The notes: a model not told the origin generated them from the sequence alone. Shown: positions 14,935-24,464, counted from the stretch's first letter. The stretch: DNA of 50,216 bases from Oscillospiraceae bacterium (GCA_902787975.1 CADAIP010000018.1:1-50216); one strand, 5' to 3'. A program made the numbers and translations.

Positions 14935-17900
14935 ATGGCTGACCGTAAGAGAATAGCTTTATTATTAGCCCAGGCCGATGAATACTATCAGGCTCAATTT
15001 GTCGAGGGATTTATCGGTAAGGCGTTTGAGCATAATTCTGACGTCCTGGTATTCGGCAGCTACCTCAAATATCAGAATAATCTCGGAAGAGAGACCGGTG
15101 AGACTTCGATATTCACGCTGGTCCCTTTTGAGACGTTTGATGCGGTTGCCGTTATGGCAGATACCCTCCAGTCTCCGGGTCTTGCAGACAGTCTTGAAGA
15201 GATGATCCACGAACGCTGCAAGTGTCCGGTCGTATTTATCGACAAGGACAGCAAATACTTCCCGTCGATCTTCCCGAACCATTATGGAGCAGTCAGGAAA
15301 CTTATCGACCACCTGATAGAAGATCACGGATATACGGATATTGCATATCTTACCGGTAAAGCCTGGCACCACTATTCAAAAGAGAGACTTCAGGCTTTTA
15401 TGGATTCCATGAGAGAACATGGGCTTGCTGTCGGAAGAGACAGGGTGTTCTATGGCGATTTCTGGTACACAAGCGGCGAGAGTCTTGGCGACCGTCTGAT
15501 TAAAAAGGGCGGCAATCTTCCTCAGGCTATAGCATGCGCAAATGACTGTATGGCAATCGGCCTTTGCAAAGCTCTTGAAGAGGGCGGAGTCAGGGTCCCT
15601 GAAGATGTCGCCGTTGCAAGTTACGATTCAACTGAAGAAGGAAGATACTCCCCCAAGCCGGTTACCTCGGTCAAGATACCTTCAAAAGCTTTGGGTTCAT
15701 ATGCCGTAGATCTTTTGTTTGATGCTTTGGAAGGCCACGAGACCGGTCCTTTCGAAGATTATGGTGAATTCTTCTGCGGAAGGACATGCGGATGCGGAGA
15801 GGAAAAGGTGCGCTACGAGTCCAAACTCCGTAAATCTTGGGATACCGAGACCTCACATAACAGCGTTTTCTCCTCTTACAACCATTTGGATGAGGACCTT
15901 GTCATTCAGAATGATTTCGAAGGCCTTATGAAGACCACATTCTCATACGTGTTCCAAATAAGGGAATTCGAGAGCTTCAGTATTTGCTTAAACTCTAACT
16001 GGCAGGCAAAGGCCAAGGCCATGAGCGGAGCTATCGATGATTCCAGGATCTCTCCGGAAAGACTTTCCGATGCGGATAAGTTCTTTTCGAAAAAGATGAT
16101 GCATGTTATTTCGTGCAGACAGGAAGAGAGTAACAGTGACCGTTTCAGCGATGATGTTTACTTTGACAGGAATATCCTTATTCCGCGTCTTGAAACTGAC
16201 AGAGTAAGGCCGGAAGCATTCTTCTTCACGCCACTGCATTTTGAAGAATTGACATTCGGATATGCGGTATTGTCTTACACGGAGCCCAAGTCCTACAAGA
16301 AGTCCTACAGATTCTGGCTTCACAGCATAATGAGAGGACTTGAGAATTTCAGAAGATACGATGAGCTCAATGCAATCAACAAAAAGCTTGAGGCAAGTCT
16401 TGTCAGAGATCCTCTTACGGGTATCTATAACTACAACGGATTCTTACAGCAGACAGAAGATATCATTATCATGAATCCTTTGCGCGAGAACGAGACGATC
16501 GGCGCTTTGGCAATCGATATCAAGAATCTTTCCAAGATCAATAATGATGACGGAAGAACAGCCGGCGACAGAGCCATTATCAGTGTCGGCAAGTTTTTGG
16601 AAGAAGTATTCCCGGGCGGACGCATCTATTGTATCGGCAACGGCGAGATGGTTGCCCTTGAGGTTGTGGACTCAAGTGAAGATGCCTTAAACGTCATGGA
16701 AGCAAGGGTAAAAGAGCTCTTTGCCAAGATTGATGAATATAATGATTCTCTTAAAGAGGGCTCGAGAAAGCTCGAAGTTTATTACGGCACTGCAGATGGC
16801 ATGCCGAGAACAAGAGCTGATTATGAAAGAGTCGTAAGCATAGCTCTGTCCAGAAAGAACGGCCAGAAGCTTAACTTCCAGAAGATGAATGCGGACGGAT
16901 TCGACAAGTCCCAGATGGAAGAGGCTGAAGTCGTAAATGATATTCTCGACAAGAATAAGATCAACTATCACTTCCAGCCGATCGTAGATGCCCGCACGGG
17001 TGAGATCTATGCTTATGAGGCATTGATGAGAGTCGATCTGGTGCCTTATGTACAGCCTCTGCTCGTTATAAAATATGCGAGTTTCTTTAACAGGCTTTAC
17101 GATATTGAATATGCGACATTCAACAACGTATTGAACTATGTAAATGCAAATTCCGATAAATTCAAGGCTGATGCGAAGATATTCATTAACTCCATTCCCG
17201 GACAGCATCTGAAGAAAGACGACATTGCCCAGATATCTGAGATGGCAAAAGATCTCTCGGGAAGAATCGTTGTAGAGTTTACAGAGCAGTCAGAGATGGA
17301 CGATAAGGAACTTGCGGAAATGAAGAGGGAGTATCAGAGCTTCGGCTTTGAGACTGCCGTTGATGATTACGGCACGGGTTACTCTAATGTAAGCAATCTC
17401 CTGCGCTATATGCCGAACTACGTTAAGATCGACAGAGCACTTCTGGCAAATATCCAGGATTCTCCCCAAAAGCAGCATTTTGTTAAGGATATTATCGAAT
17501 TCTCGCACGATAACAATATCCTTGCGCTTGCGGAAGGAATCGAGACAACAGAGGAGATCGAGACAGTGATCAATCTCGGAGTCGATCTTATTCAGGGTTA
17601 TTATACGGCCCGTCCTTCTGAATATATCATCAAGGAGATCGCTCCCGAGGTAAAGGAAGAGATCGTCAAATACAGCAGCGGCAAAGTGAAGAACCGCACC
17701 AAGAAGGATTATATTGCGGGAAGAGAAGCAAGGATCTCGCTGCCCATTGTCATTAAAGACGGCTATAACACGATCCGAGTAACATCAGGTCAGGTCACCC
17801 ACAGGGATCTTCACATTCAGGGTGTCCCGGGCGATGATGCTGTTATCCATCTTGAGATAGAGAACGGTTACAAAGGCAGGATAGCTTTAGAGAACTGCTG

Positions 17901-18792
17901 CTTTACAGGAAGAATGCACGATGCTGCCATTACCATCGGTGACGATTGTGATGTCATCATCGCTTTGAATGGTGACAATGTTCTCAGTGCCGGCGGTATA
18001 AAGGTCGCTCCTTCATCCACACTCACATTTGAAGGTGCGGGAAATCTTTCCATGAGCTGTACCGGAACGGAGACATTCGGCATCGGTAATGATATGGATT
18101 CCTATCACGGCGATCTCATTTTCGATCAGGACGGCAGGATCGAGATCTCGGTCAATGCCAATAAGAGTGTTGCACTCGGAAGCGGACTTGGCGGACATAT
18201 TACGATCAGAAGAGGCATGTACAGACTCAATCTCATGGGTCAGACTGCCGTAGGTATCGGTTCCATATCAGGAGATATCGATCCGATCATCAGCAACTGC
18301 TATCTTGAGATCACGAGTGTTGCCTTTACGGCTGTAGGAGTCGGATCGATAACCGGAAGATGCGATATGATGATCGAACATATTTCCATGAAAGCGGATT
18401 TCAACGGAAACAAAGTTGCAATAGTAGGCTCCATAGACAGCGGAAAACTCAAGATAAGTATTTACAGTGCCACCATCAGCATGAAGTCGGGATGTGACAA
18501 TGTAACATGCTTCGGTTCTTTGAACGGAAGACCGTCTAATATCAATATTGACTATATCTCGCTGAAGGTCGATCTGAGCGGAAAACTTCCGGGACTATAC
18601 AGAGGAAATGATAAGTCCGTTAAGATAAGAGTCGCAAATTCCAAGATAGAAGGCTCGATCTTCGCGAATGCCGGTGTTCCGGATTATTCAAAACTGCTGG
18701 ATTATAAGGTTGCCGGATCTTTGTTAAAGCTTGACATCAATGGCGAGATGATAGTCGAGAATACAATGAACGTTCCGACCGAAGAGTCCTGA
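14935..18792 (+). CDS. LacI-type sensor / degenerate GGDEF / EAL c-di-GMP phosphodiesterase with beta-helix tail
   Basis: This 1285-residue cytosolic protein has four parts. Residues 1-290 are a periplasmic-binding-protein-like LacI/GalR sensor without its DNA-binding helix-turn-helix (IACANDCMAIGLCKALEEGG, VASYDSTEEGRYSP). At about 490-640 is a GGDEF fold (DPLTGIYNYNGF) whose signature is degraded to GNGEM near residue 568. At about 665-905 is an EAL domain with its catalytic set: E695 in EALMR, N752, E781, D810-D811 in DDYGTGYSN, K831, E867 and Q887. From about 930 to 1270 is a repetitive, strand-rich segment resembling a beta-helix (GIGSISGD, GVGSITGR and VGSIDSGK recur). It should degrade c-di-GMP in response to a ligand. 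The tail has no obvious precedent on an EAL protein. Confidence 0.85.
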   Translation: MADRKRIALLLAQADEYYQAQFVEGFIGKAFEHNSDVLVFGSYLKYQNNLGRETGETSIFTLVPFETFDAVAVMADTLQSPGLADSLEEMIHERCKCPVVFIDKDSKYFPSIFPNHYGAVRKLIDHLIEDHGYTDIAYLTGKAWHHYSKERLQAFMDSMREHGLAVGRDRVFYGDFWYTSGESLGDRLIKKGGNLPQAIACANDCMAIGLCKALEEGGVRVPEDVAVASYDSTEEGRYSPKPVTSVKIPSKALGSYAVDLLFDALEGHETGPFEDYGEFFCGRTCGCGEEKVRYESKLRKSWDTETSHNSVFSSYNHLDEDLVIQNDFEGLMKTTFSYVFQIREFESFSICLNSNWQAKAKAMSGAIDDSRISPERLSDADKFFSKKMMHVISCRQEESNSDRFSDDVYFDRNILIPRLETDRVRPEAFFFTPLHFEELTFGYAVLSYTEPKSYKKSYRFWLHSIMRGLENFRRYDELNAINKKLEASLVRDPLTGIYNYNGFLQQTEDIIIMNPLRENETIGALAIDIKNLSKINNDDGRTAGDRAIISVGKFLEEVFPGGRIYCIGNGEMVALEVVDSSEDALNVMEARVKELFAKIDEYNDSLKEGSRKLEVYYGTADGMPRTRADYERVVSIALSRKNGQKLNFQKMNADGFDKSQMEEAEVVNDILDKNKINYHFQPIVDARTGEIYAYEALMRVDLVPYVQPLLVIKYASFFNRLYDIEYATFNNVLNYVNANSDKFKADAKIFINSIPGQHLKKDDIAQISEMAKDLSGRIVVEFTEQSEMDDKELAEMKREYQSFGFETAVDDYGTGYSNVSNLLRYMPNYVKIDRALLANIQDSPQKQHFVKDIIEFSHDNNILALAEGIETTEEIETVINLGVDLIQGYYTARPSEYIIKEIAPEVKEEIVKYSSGKVKNRTKKDYIAGREARISLPIVIKDGYNTIRVTSGQVTHRDLHIQGVPGDDAVIHLEIENGYKGRIALENCCFTGRMHDAAITIGDDCDVIIALNGDNVLSAGGIKVAPSSTLTFEGAGNLSMSCTGTETFGIGNDMDSYHGDLIFDQDGRIEISVNANKSVALGSGLGGHITIRRGMYRLNLMGQTAVGIGSISGDIDPIISNCYLEITSVAFTAVGVGSITGRCDMMIEHISMKADFNGNKVAIVGSIDSGKLKISIYSATISMKSGCDNVTCFGSLNGRPSNINIDYISLKVDLSGKLPGLYRGNDKSVKIRVANSKIEGSIFANAGVPDYSKLLDYKVAGSLLKLDINGEMIVENTMNVPTEES

Positions 18793-18810
18793 AATAAGCT
18801 AATCCTTTGA

Positions 18811-19572
18811 TCAAATATCCAGATAGATCGGGCAGTGGTCCGATCCCATGATGTCTGTCATCATGTTCGATTCTTTTACTCTGGAATTCAGTCCGTCAGT
18901 CGTAAAGAAATAGTCAATCCTCCAGCCTACGTTACGCTCTCTTGCGGCAGTCTTATAAGACCACCAGGTGTAGCATTCCTTGTCGTCCGGGTGGAGCATT
19001 CTGAATGTGTCCGTAAGTCCTCTTTCGATGAACTTGTCCATATATGCGCGCTCTTCGGGAAGGAAGCCGGAGATCTTGGAGTTCGCCTTGGGGTTGGATA
19101 AGTCGATCTCTTTGTGGGCAGTGTTCACGTCGCCGCAGCAGATGACCTCTTTGCCCTGTGCCTTAAGGGCATCAACCTGGTCTAAGAAGCAGTCGTAGAA
19201 TCTGAGCTTGAACTTTACGTAATCGTCACCTCTTCCGCCATTGGGAAAGTAGATGTTGAAGAGTACGAAGTCGCCGAAATCAGCCTTGATGACGCGGCCT
19301 TCGTGGTCGAACTCTTCTACGCCGAAGCCGAACTCAACACTCTTTGGTTCAATCTTTGAATAGAGGGCTGTGCCGGAATAACCTTTCCTCTCGGCTGAGT
19401 AGAACCAGCTCTTATAGCCGGGAATGTCTGTGATCTCAGGTCCCAACTGCTCACGGAGAGCCTTGATCTCCTGGATGCCGATTACGTCTGCGCCTATCTT
19501 TTCGAGGCTTTCCGCAAAGCCCTTTGTGGCAACTGCCCTTATTCCGTTTACGTTCCAGCTCGCTATTCTCAT
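18811..19572 (-). CDS. xth: Exodeoxyribonuclease III / AP endonuclease
   Basis: This 253-residue member of the exonuclease III/APE1 family has the usual length. Catalytic residues are visible: N7 in SWNVNG, E35 in IQEIKA, the FDHEGRV loop, D148 and N150 in GDVNTAH, the GWRIDYF substrate loop, and D245-H246 in GSDHCPI at the end. It cuts DNA at abasic sites and trims 3' ends in base excision repair. It is divergent from the asparaginase gene across 67 bp that carry overlapping -10 boxes. Confidence 0.96.
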   Translation of the reverse strand: MRIASWNVNGIRAVATKGFAESLEKIGADVIGIQEIKALREQLGPEITDIPGYKSWFYSAERKGYSGTALYSKIEPKSVEFGFGVEEFDHEGRVIKADFGDFVLFNIYFPNGGRGDDYVKFKLRFYDCFLDQVDALKAQGKEVICCGDVNTAHKEIDLSNPKANSKISGFLPEERAYMDKFIERGLTDTFRMLHPDDKECYTWWSYKTAARERNVGWRIDYFFTTDGLNSRVKESNMMTDIMGSDHCPIYLDI

Positions 19573-19594
19573 AAATAACCTCGTGAATTATAAT
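19566..19594. promoter_or_regulatory. Back-to-back -10 boxes between xth and ansA
   Basis: The palindrome AATTATAATT holds TATAAT on the plus strand (19589-19594) and TATAAT on the minus strand (19592-19587). A partial -35 for the plus direction, TTCTCA, lies at 19566-19571 with 17-bp spacing and overlaps the xth start codon. The minus-direction -35 is poor. Because the two boxes overlap, polymerase can occupy only one direction at a time. Confidence 0.4.
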
Positions 19595-19639
19595 TGTCTG
19601 GTAAATTCTACTATTATTTTGCATTGGAAGGAAAGGGAT

Positions 19640-20482
19640 ATGCGAATTTTATGTGCAATGCTCGGAGGCACGATAGCTTCGTCTGACGTCTCCGGAACGA
19701 TAACTCTCGGACAGCAGTCTTTTGTTAAGGATTTCCTTCTTGAGTATTCGGCGGATAATGAGTATTTCTTCCCTGATCTCGAGATATATTCCTCTGAAGA
19801 TGCCACGCCTGAGATGTACCGCGAGGCACTGAAAGAGATCGTTATTGAATCCCGCAAGACCAAATTTGACGGTATTCTCATCACTCACGGCACCGATACC
19901 TGTGCTATTTTCGCGCAGCTTGCATACAGGGTACTGTCCATACTCGGGATACCGTTTGTCATTACAGGCGCGATGAAGTCTCCCGACAAGGACCCGGAAG
20001 AATCAGCGTACAATCTTCTTTTTGCCATCGGCTGCATCGAAAAGGGCACGAGCGGTGTCGTTTTCAGAAACAGCGACAGGATCCCCAGTCTTTATAAGGC
20101 TTATGCGATCACGTCTCCTGACCTCGACGGCATTTACAAGGAGTGTAAAGACTGTGTTGAGCCTGAGATTAAAGACAGGATCGATTTCCTCACAAGGGAC
20201 AAACTCCCGAGAGTGCTTGTAATTCCGGCATTTCCCGGCGCTGTTATCCCGGAAGACGGTTTTGACAGGGTGCTTTTATGCTGCAATCATTCAGGTACGG
20301 CTTCAGCAAAGCTCGTACCCCTGGTCTCCAAATGGACTTCTGAAGGGAAAAAGGTGTTTATGGCGCCGATCCCCAAAAAGGGCGGATATTACGAGAGCAG
20401 AAAGAAACTTGTGGAAGCAGGCGCGGTTGAACTTCCCGGAATGCCCATAGAGGGCGCATGGTGTGAGGCGTTGCTCAGATGA
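19640..20482 (+). CDS. ansA: Type I-like L-asparaginase
   Basis: The start at 19640 (MRILCAMLGGTIAS) follows a GGAAGGAAAGGG ribosome site; upstream in-frame codons lie within xth and are not used. The 280-residue protein shows the two catalytic threonine motifs, GGTIAS (T11) and HGTDT (T85, D86), with K113 in TGAMKSPDKDPEESAYN. There is no signal peptide, so it is a cytoplasmic enzyme hydrolysing asparagine to aspartate and ammonia. It is slightly short for the family (about 320-340 residues). The C-terminal region is compact but contains the expected VLVIPAFPG segment. Its stop overlaps the next start (ATGA). Confidence 0.88.
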   Translation: MRILCAMLGGTIASSDVSGTITLGQQSFVKDFLLEYSADNEYFFPDLEIYSSEDATPEMYREALKEIVIESRKTKFDGILITHGTDTCAIFAQLAYRVLSILGIPFVITGAMKSPDKDPEESAYNLLFAIGCIEKGTSGVVFRNSDRIPSLYKAYAITSPDLDGIYKECKDCVEPEIKDRIDFLTRDKLPRVLVIPAFPGAVIPEDGFDRVLLCCNHSGTASAKLVPLVSKWTSEGKKVFMAPIPKKGGYYESRKKLVEAGAVELPGMPIEGAWCEALLR

Positions 20483-21111
20483 GTCAGCCACCGAAGATAA
20501 TCGATAAATACGGCATTGAGTCATTCGGAGGAAGCCAGATGTGGCTTCCTGACAAGATGCTCCTCAACAGCGGATGCGGCATTATTGCCGGCCTTGACGC
20601 GATCATGCGTCTTAAGGGCGAGGAGAGAATGCCCAGGGAGGAGTATTTTGACAGGTTTTTCGATGCCAAGGACTACATAAGACCCATAACAATTGGAAAG
20701 AACAGGGAGCCTAGGAAACTCTTTGGCAAGGAATTCCTGGGAAGCCTGGGCGTAAGTGCAGGAAGGTTCAGAAGGGGCATCAAAAAGCTCGCCGCAAAAG
20801 AAGGACTTAAGATCAGGGTAAAGCCTTTCAGGTTCAGATGGTGGGAAAAGGTCCCCAAATATCTTGAGGGCGGCGATCCGCTTGTCATGCTCGTTACGGC
20901 TCCTTTTGAGAATGTCTCGATCGAGCTTCCGACCGGAACCAAAGGAAATCTGGGCTTCCACTGGGTCACGATCACGGAGATGGACGGCGACACGCTTTGG
21001 GTCTCTTCGTGGGGAACCAGGTGCAAGATGTCGGTAAAAGAACTCAGACGCTTCAATGTCATTTTGCACTTTTATGCCGTTTCGTTGGAAAATCAGACCA
21101 ACATAGTGTAA
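20479..21111 (+). CDS. Putative papain-fold (C39-like) cysteine peptidase or transferase
   Basis: The 210-residue protein has no signal peptide. The residues LLNSGCGIIAGLDAIM place Cys33 where papain-like and C39 enzymes have their nucleophile. GFHWVTITEMDGDTLWVSSWG places His161 and an SSWGT motif like the NSWGT of papain, with Asn replaced by Ser. The Trp-rich middle is unassigned. It is coupled to ansA and followed 49 bp later by the ACP gene, so it may be part of the lipid cassette, for example as an amidase or acyl-transferring enzyme. That role is inference from the fold and the neighbours. Confidence 0.55.
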   Translation: MSQPPKIIDKYGIESFGGSQMWLPDKMLLNSGCGIIAGLDAIMRLKGEERMPREEYFDRFFDAKDYIRPITIGKNREPRKLFGKEFLGSLGVSAGRFRRGIKKLAAKEGLKIRVKPFRFRWWEKVPKYLEGGDPLVMLVTAPFENVSIELPTGTKGNLGFHWVTITEMDGDTLWVSSWGTRCKMSVKELRRFNVILHFYAVSLENQTNIV

Positions 21112-21160
21112 GGTTATGGGCGGAGATTTTTCTTTTAAATATATTTAGGAGGATTTTAAT

Positions 21161-21412
21161 ATGAATAATGAGATTGCCGAGAAGATCAAGGGGATGCTTG
21201 TAGAAAGACTCAGGATCCCTGAAGACGAGCTTGAGTACGATTCAGAACTTTTCGGTGAGGACATCGGACTTGATTCAATCGATTCCATCGAGATCATCGT
21301 AGGTATCGAGAACCTTTTCGGAGTTGATATCTCCGGCGCAGGTGCCACAAAAGAGGACTTCCGTTCCATCGAGACACTTACTGCATTTGTAGAAGCACAT
21401 AAAGAGGACTGA
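21161..21412 (+). CDS. Acyl carrier protein
   Basis: This acidic protein of 83 residues has the phosphopantetheine attachment motif GLDSIDSIE, with Ser39 as the modified residue; the usual FAS motif is DSL. It has the four-helix ACP pattern, including ELFGEDIGLDS and DISGAGATKEDF. An AGGAGG ribosome site precedes it. It would carry the growing chain for the fused ketosynthase that starts 7 bp downstream. It is the only ACP in the window, so it may also serve the fabHKDGFZ operon, but the DSI motif hints at a dedicated partner. Confidence 0.92.
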   Translation: MNNEIAEKIKGMLVERLRIPEDELEYDSELFGEDIGLDSIDSIEIIVGIENLFGVDISGAGATKEDFRSIETLTAFVEAHKED

Positions 21413-21418
21413 TAAATA

Positions 21419-23683
21419 ATGCCAATGAACGAAAAGCGTTGCGTCATCACGGGCCTCGGCCTTGTGAGCGCAATCGGACACAATACCGAAGAATGCTTTG
21501 AAGCCGCACTTAAGGGTGTTTCCGGCATTGCGGACGTTAAGAGCTTTGATACAGCTGACTGCTACTCACACAAGGGAGCAGAGGTAGATCTTTCAAATGA
21601 GGAGCTCGCTAACGGCAGATACGACAGGACCACTGCCCTCGGAATAAAGGCGGCAGGCGAGGCCATTAAGGATGCCGGGATTGACATGGATTCCGGAGAT
21701 ACTTCAGATATCGGCGTCATTTTGGGAAGCTGTATAGCCGGCGCTGCCTGTGTTGAAAAATACTACAGACAGAAGTGCGACGGCAAAAAGGGCGAGATCG
21801 ATGATCTGAAACAGATGCCCGCTTCCGTAATCGCAGGAAACGTAGCCGATTACTACAATGCCGGCGGAATTACCGCAAACATCGTTAATGCATGTGCGGC
21901 AGGCACTTTGAGTATCGCGCTTGCGATCGACCTCATCAGGGGCGGCAAAGGCGAGATCTTCCTTGCCGGTGGCTGCGATTCATTCTCATCACTTGCTTAT
22001 TCGGGTTTCCACGCTTTGAGGGCACTGGACGCAACAGAGTGCTCTCCGTTCAATCACAGCGAAGGTATTACATTAGGCGAAGGCGCAGGTGTCCTTGTAG
22101 TCGAGAGCTACGAGCATGCCGTTAAGCGCGGCGCGAAAATATACTGCGACGTACTCGGCTCAGGCGTAAGCTCCGATGCTTATCACATCACTGCCCCGAG
22201 ACCGGACGGTGAAGGCCAGATGAGCGTTATTACGCGCGCAGTCAAGAATTCAGGACTTAAGTTCACCGATATCGACTATGTCAATGCACACGGTACGGGT
22301 ACGGCAAAGAATGACGAGTCCGAGTTCCTTTCATTGAAGACATGCTTTGCGGAGAATGACCATATCTCCGTAAGCTCGACGAAGTCCATGACAGGACACT
22401 GCCTTGGCGCAGCCGGCGCCATTGAGGCGGTTATGACCGTAAAGGCATTGGTAGATGGCAAACTTCCTCCCACGACCGGATACACGGAAGATGACCTCAA
22501 GGTTCTCGCCGAAAAGTCCGGAAATATTGATTTCATCGCCAACACACCCAGAGAAAGGGACATCAAGTATGCGATGTCCAATTCTTTCGCGTTCGGCGGA
22601 AACAACGCAAGCATCGTATTTGCAAAAGATCCCAACGTTCTTAATCTGTCATGCCCGAAGCAGGAACTCTACGTTACCGGTATCGGCATGGTTAACGGCG
22701 AATACGACGAAGCAACAAAAAGCTATGTTGCAAATCTCGACACCGATACTTTTAAGGCATACGGTGTTAAGTCAGCATTCTTAAGAAAGCTCGACAGACT
22801 CTCGCAGCTCCAGCTCTTGAGCGGCGTCCGGGCTTTGGAAGATGCCGGAATTACTGTTACCGACGATAATGCCGGCATCATCGGTATATGCATCGGAACA
22901 AACGAAGGACCGATGACAGAGATCGCCAATTTCCAGAAGGGAATCATCAAGGACGGCATAGACAAGGGTTCCGCATTTGCATTCCCGAATACCGTATATA
23001 ACGCAGCAGGCGGATATCTCAGCATCTTCACCGGCATCAAGGGTTATAACGCAACCATCGCAAACGGATTCCAGTCAGGTCTCCAGAGCGTTTGCGCCGC
23101 GATCGGCGCGATCATGTTCGGTTATGAGAACATCATGCTCGCATCAGGAACCGACGAATGCACAGACATCGACCACGAGATCTATTCCGATCTCGGCAAG
23201 ATCGGCTCAGGCAATTTTACACTCGGTGAGGGTTCCGTTACATGCGTTATCGAAAAGGATTCCAGCGCAACTGAAAGAGGCGCTAAGAGATATGCGAAGA
23301 TAGCAGGTTTCTCTTCCGCAAGAGACACATCGGGTGACAGATCCGATAACCTGAGATTATCTGAAGTCTCACTTACGAAGGTCATCAACAACGTTCTCGA
23401 AGAGGGCGGCATGAAGCCTGAAGACGTCAAGTGCATCTATGGCTTCGGCAACGGCATTGAAGAAGTTGACAGCTTCGAGATGGGTGTTTACAAGAAGATC
23501 TTCGGCGATAACATCGAAGTTAAGCTCGTTAAGAAAGACTTCGGTGAAGCAAGGGCAGCTTCTTCCTCACTGCAGTTTGCAAAACTTGCTCAGGATATTT
23601 ATGAGGGCAAGGCCGAAAACGGCATCGCAGTCTCATTCGGAACAAGCGCTCTTTATTCGGCAGTATTACTCACAAAGGCATAA
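21419..23683 (+). CDS. Fused ketosynthase and inactive ketosynthase (chain-length-factor-like)
   Basis: The 754-residue protein has two thiolase-fold ketosynthase domains in one chain. The first (1-405) is fully active by sequence: Cys159 in NACAAGT, His291 in AHGTGT, Lys322 and His327 in STKSMTGHCLGAAG. The second (about 415-754) aligns along its length but lacks all of these. Phe551 (NGFQSGLQ) stands at the Cys position, Phe676 replaces the first His, and Glu710 (DFGEARA) replaces the second. An active KS paired with a dead KS is the logic of type II polyketide KS/CLF heterodimers, but here the two are fused. The first ATG is used because an AGAGG element precedes it. It is likely to set the length and form of a specialised acyl chain on the adjacent ACP. 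Confidence 0.85.
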   Translation: MPMNEKRCVITGLGLVSAIGHNTEECFEAALKGVSGIADVKSFDTADCYSHKGAEVDLSNEELANGRYDRTTALGIKAAGEAIKDAGIDMDSGDTSDIGVILGSCIAGAACVEKYYRQKCDGKKGEIDDLKQMPASVIAGNVADYYNAGGITANIVNACAAGTLSIALAIDLIRGGKGEIFLAGGCDSFSSLAYSGFHALRALDATECSPFNHSEGITLGEGAGVLVVESYEHAVKRGAKIYCDVLGSGVSSDAYHITAPRPDGEGQMSVITRAVKNSGLKFTDIDYVNAHGTGTAKNDESEFLSLKTCFAENDHISVSSTKSMTGHCLGAAGAIEAVMTVKALVDGKLPPTTGYTEDDLKVLAEKSGNIDFIANTPRERDIKYAMSNSFAFGGNNASIVFAKDPNVLNLSCPKQELYVTGIGMVNGEYDEATKSYVANLDTDTFKAYGVKSAFLRKLDRLSQLQLLSGVRALEDAGITVTDDNAGIIGICIGTNEGPMTEIANFQKGIIKDGIDKGSAFAFPNTVYNAAGGYLSIFTGIKGYNATIANGFQSGLQSVCAAIGAIMFGYENIMLASGTDECTDIDHEIYSDLGKIGSGNFTLGEGSVTCVIEKDSSATERGAKRYAKIAGFSSARDTSGDRSDNLRLSEVSLTKVINNVLEEGGMKPEDVKCIYGFGNGIEEVDSFEMGVYKKIFGDNIEVKLVKKDFGEARAASSSLQFAKLAQDIYEGKAENGIAVSFGTSALYSAVLLTKA

Positions 23684-23705
23684 TTTCTAAAAGGAAGGCA
23701 GCATT

Positions 23706-24440
23706 ATGGGCAAGACAGCAGTAGTTACAGGCGGCTCAAGAGGAATAGGCAAGGCGATCGCTTTAAAGCTCGCTCAGGAAGGCTATGACATAGCTCTCAA
23801 CTATGCTAACAACGATGCTGCCGCTGAAGCTGCCAAAGAAGAGATCACTGCCACAGGTGTCCGTTGCGAGATCTATAAGGCAGACACATCCGACATGATG
23901 CAGGTCAAGGCAATGTTCAAGGAGATCAAGAAGAACTTCGAGACGATCGATGTCCTGGTCAACAATGCAGGTGTCGTTGATGACGCATACCTTCTCATGA
24001 TCAGACAGGAGTCTCTTGAAAGAAGCCTTGCGATCAACATCAAGGGTTACATCAACTGCGCACAGGCAGCAAGCCTTAAGATGTGCTCACAAAAGAGCGG
24101 AAAGATAATCAACGTTTCTTCCGTAAGCTCCATTCTCGCAGTTCCGGGCCAGAGCGTTTACAGTGCAACAAAGGGCGCGGTCAACTCAATGACGCAGACA
24201 ATGGCAAAAGAACTCGCTCCTTACGGCATCCAGGTTAATGCGGTAGCTCCGGGCTTTATCGGCACCGACATGATCAAGTCGATTCCGGGCGATCTTGCAG
24301 AGAAGTATCTGGACAGCGTTCCCATGAAGCGTTTCGGAACGGCTGAAGATGTTGCCGATTGTGTGGCAAGCCTTCTTTCTGACGCCTTCAATTACATGAC
24401 CGGCCAGGTTATCGTTCTCGACGGAGGTTTGAGCCTCTGA
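23706..24440 (+). CDS. FabG-like 3-oxoacyl-ACP reductase (SDR) of the KS-CLF cassette
   Basis: This is a 244-residue short-chain dehydrogenase. TGGSRGIGKAIA binds NADPH, NNAG is intact, and the catalytic Ser-Tyr-Lys is in INVSSVSS and VYSATKGAV. The tail DGGLSL is typical of FabG. It would reduce the 3-keto group made by the fused ketosynthase. A second copy (28260-29006) lies in the fab operon, so this one is probably dedicated to the cassette. Confidence 0.9.
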   Translation: MGKTAVVTGGSRGIGKAIALKLAQEGYDIALNYANNDAAAEAAKEEITATGVRCEIYKADTSDMMQVKAMFKEIKKNFETIDVLVNNAGVVDDAYLLMIRQESLERSLAINIKGYINCAQAASLKMCSQKSGKIINVSSVSSILAVPGQSVYSATKGAVNSMTQTMAKELAPYGIQVNAVAPGFIGTDMIKSIPGDLAEKYLDSVPMKRFGTAEDVADCVASLLSDAFNYMTGQVIVLDGGLSL

Positions 24441-24464
24441 TTTTCCGGGAGGCCATATATATAA

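Noticed and set aside
18793..18810. TTTGATCAAA dyad after the c-di-GMP gene, as a FabT site
   Set aside because: It lacks the three-base spacer of the FabT core and is in the gap between two convergent genes.
19424..19639. N-terminal extension of the asparaginase
   Set aside because: It runs through the xth gene and the promoter region; the ATG at 19640 has a strong ribosome site and matches the family start.
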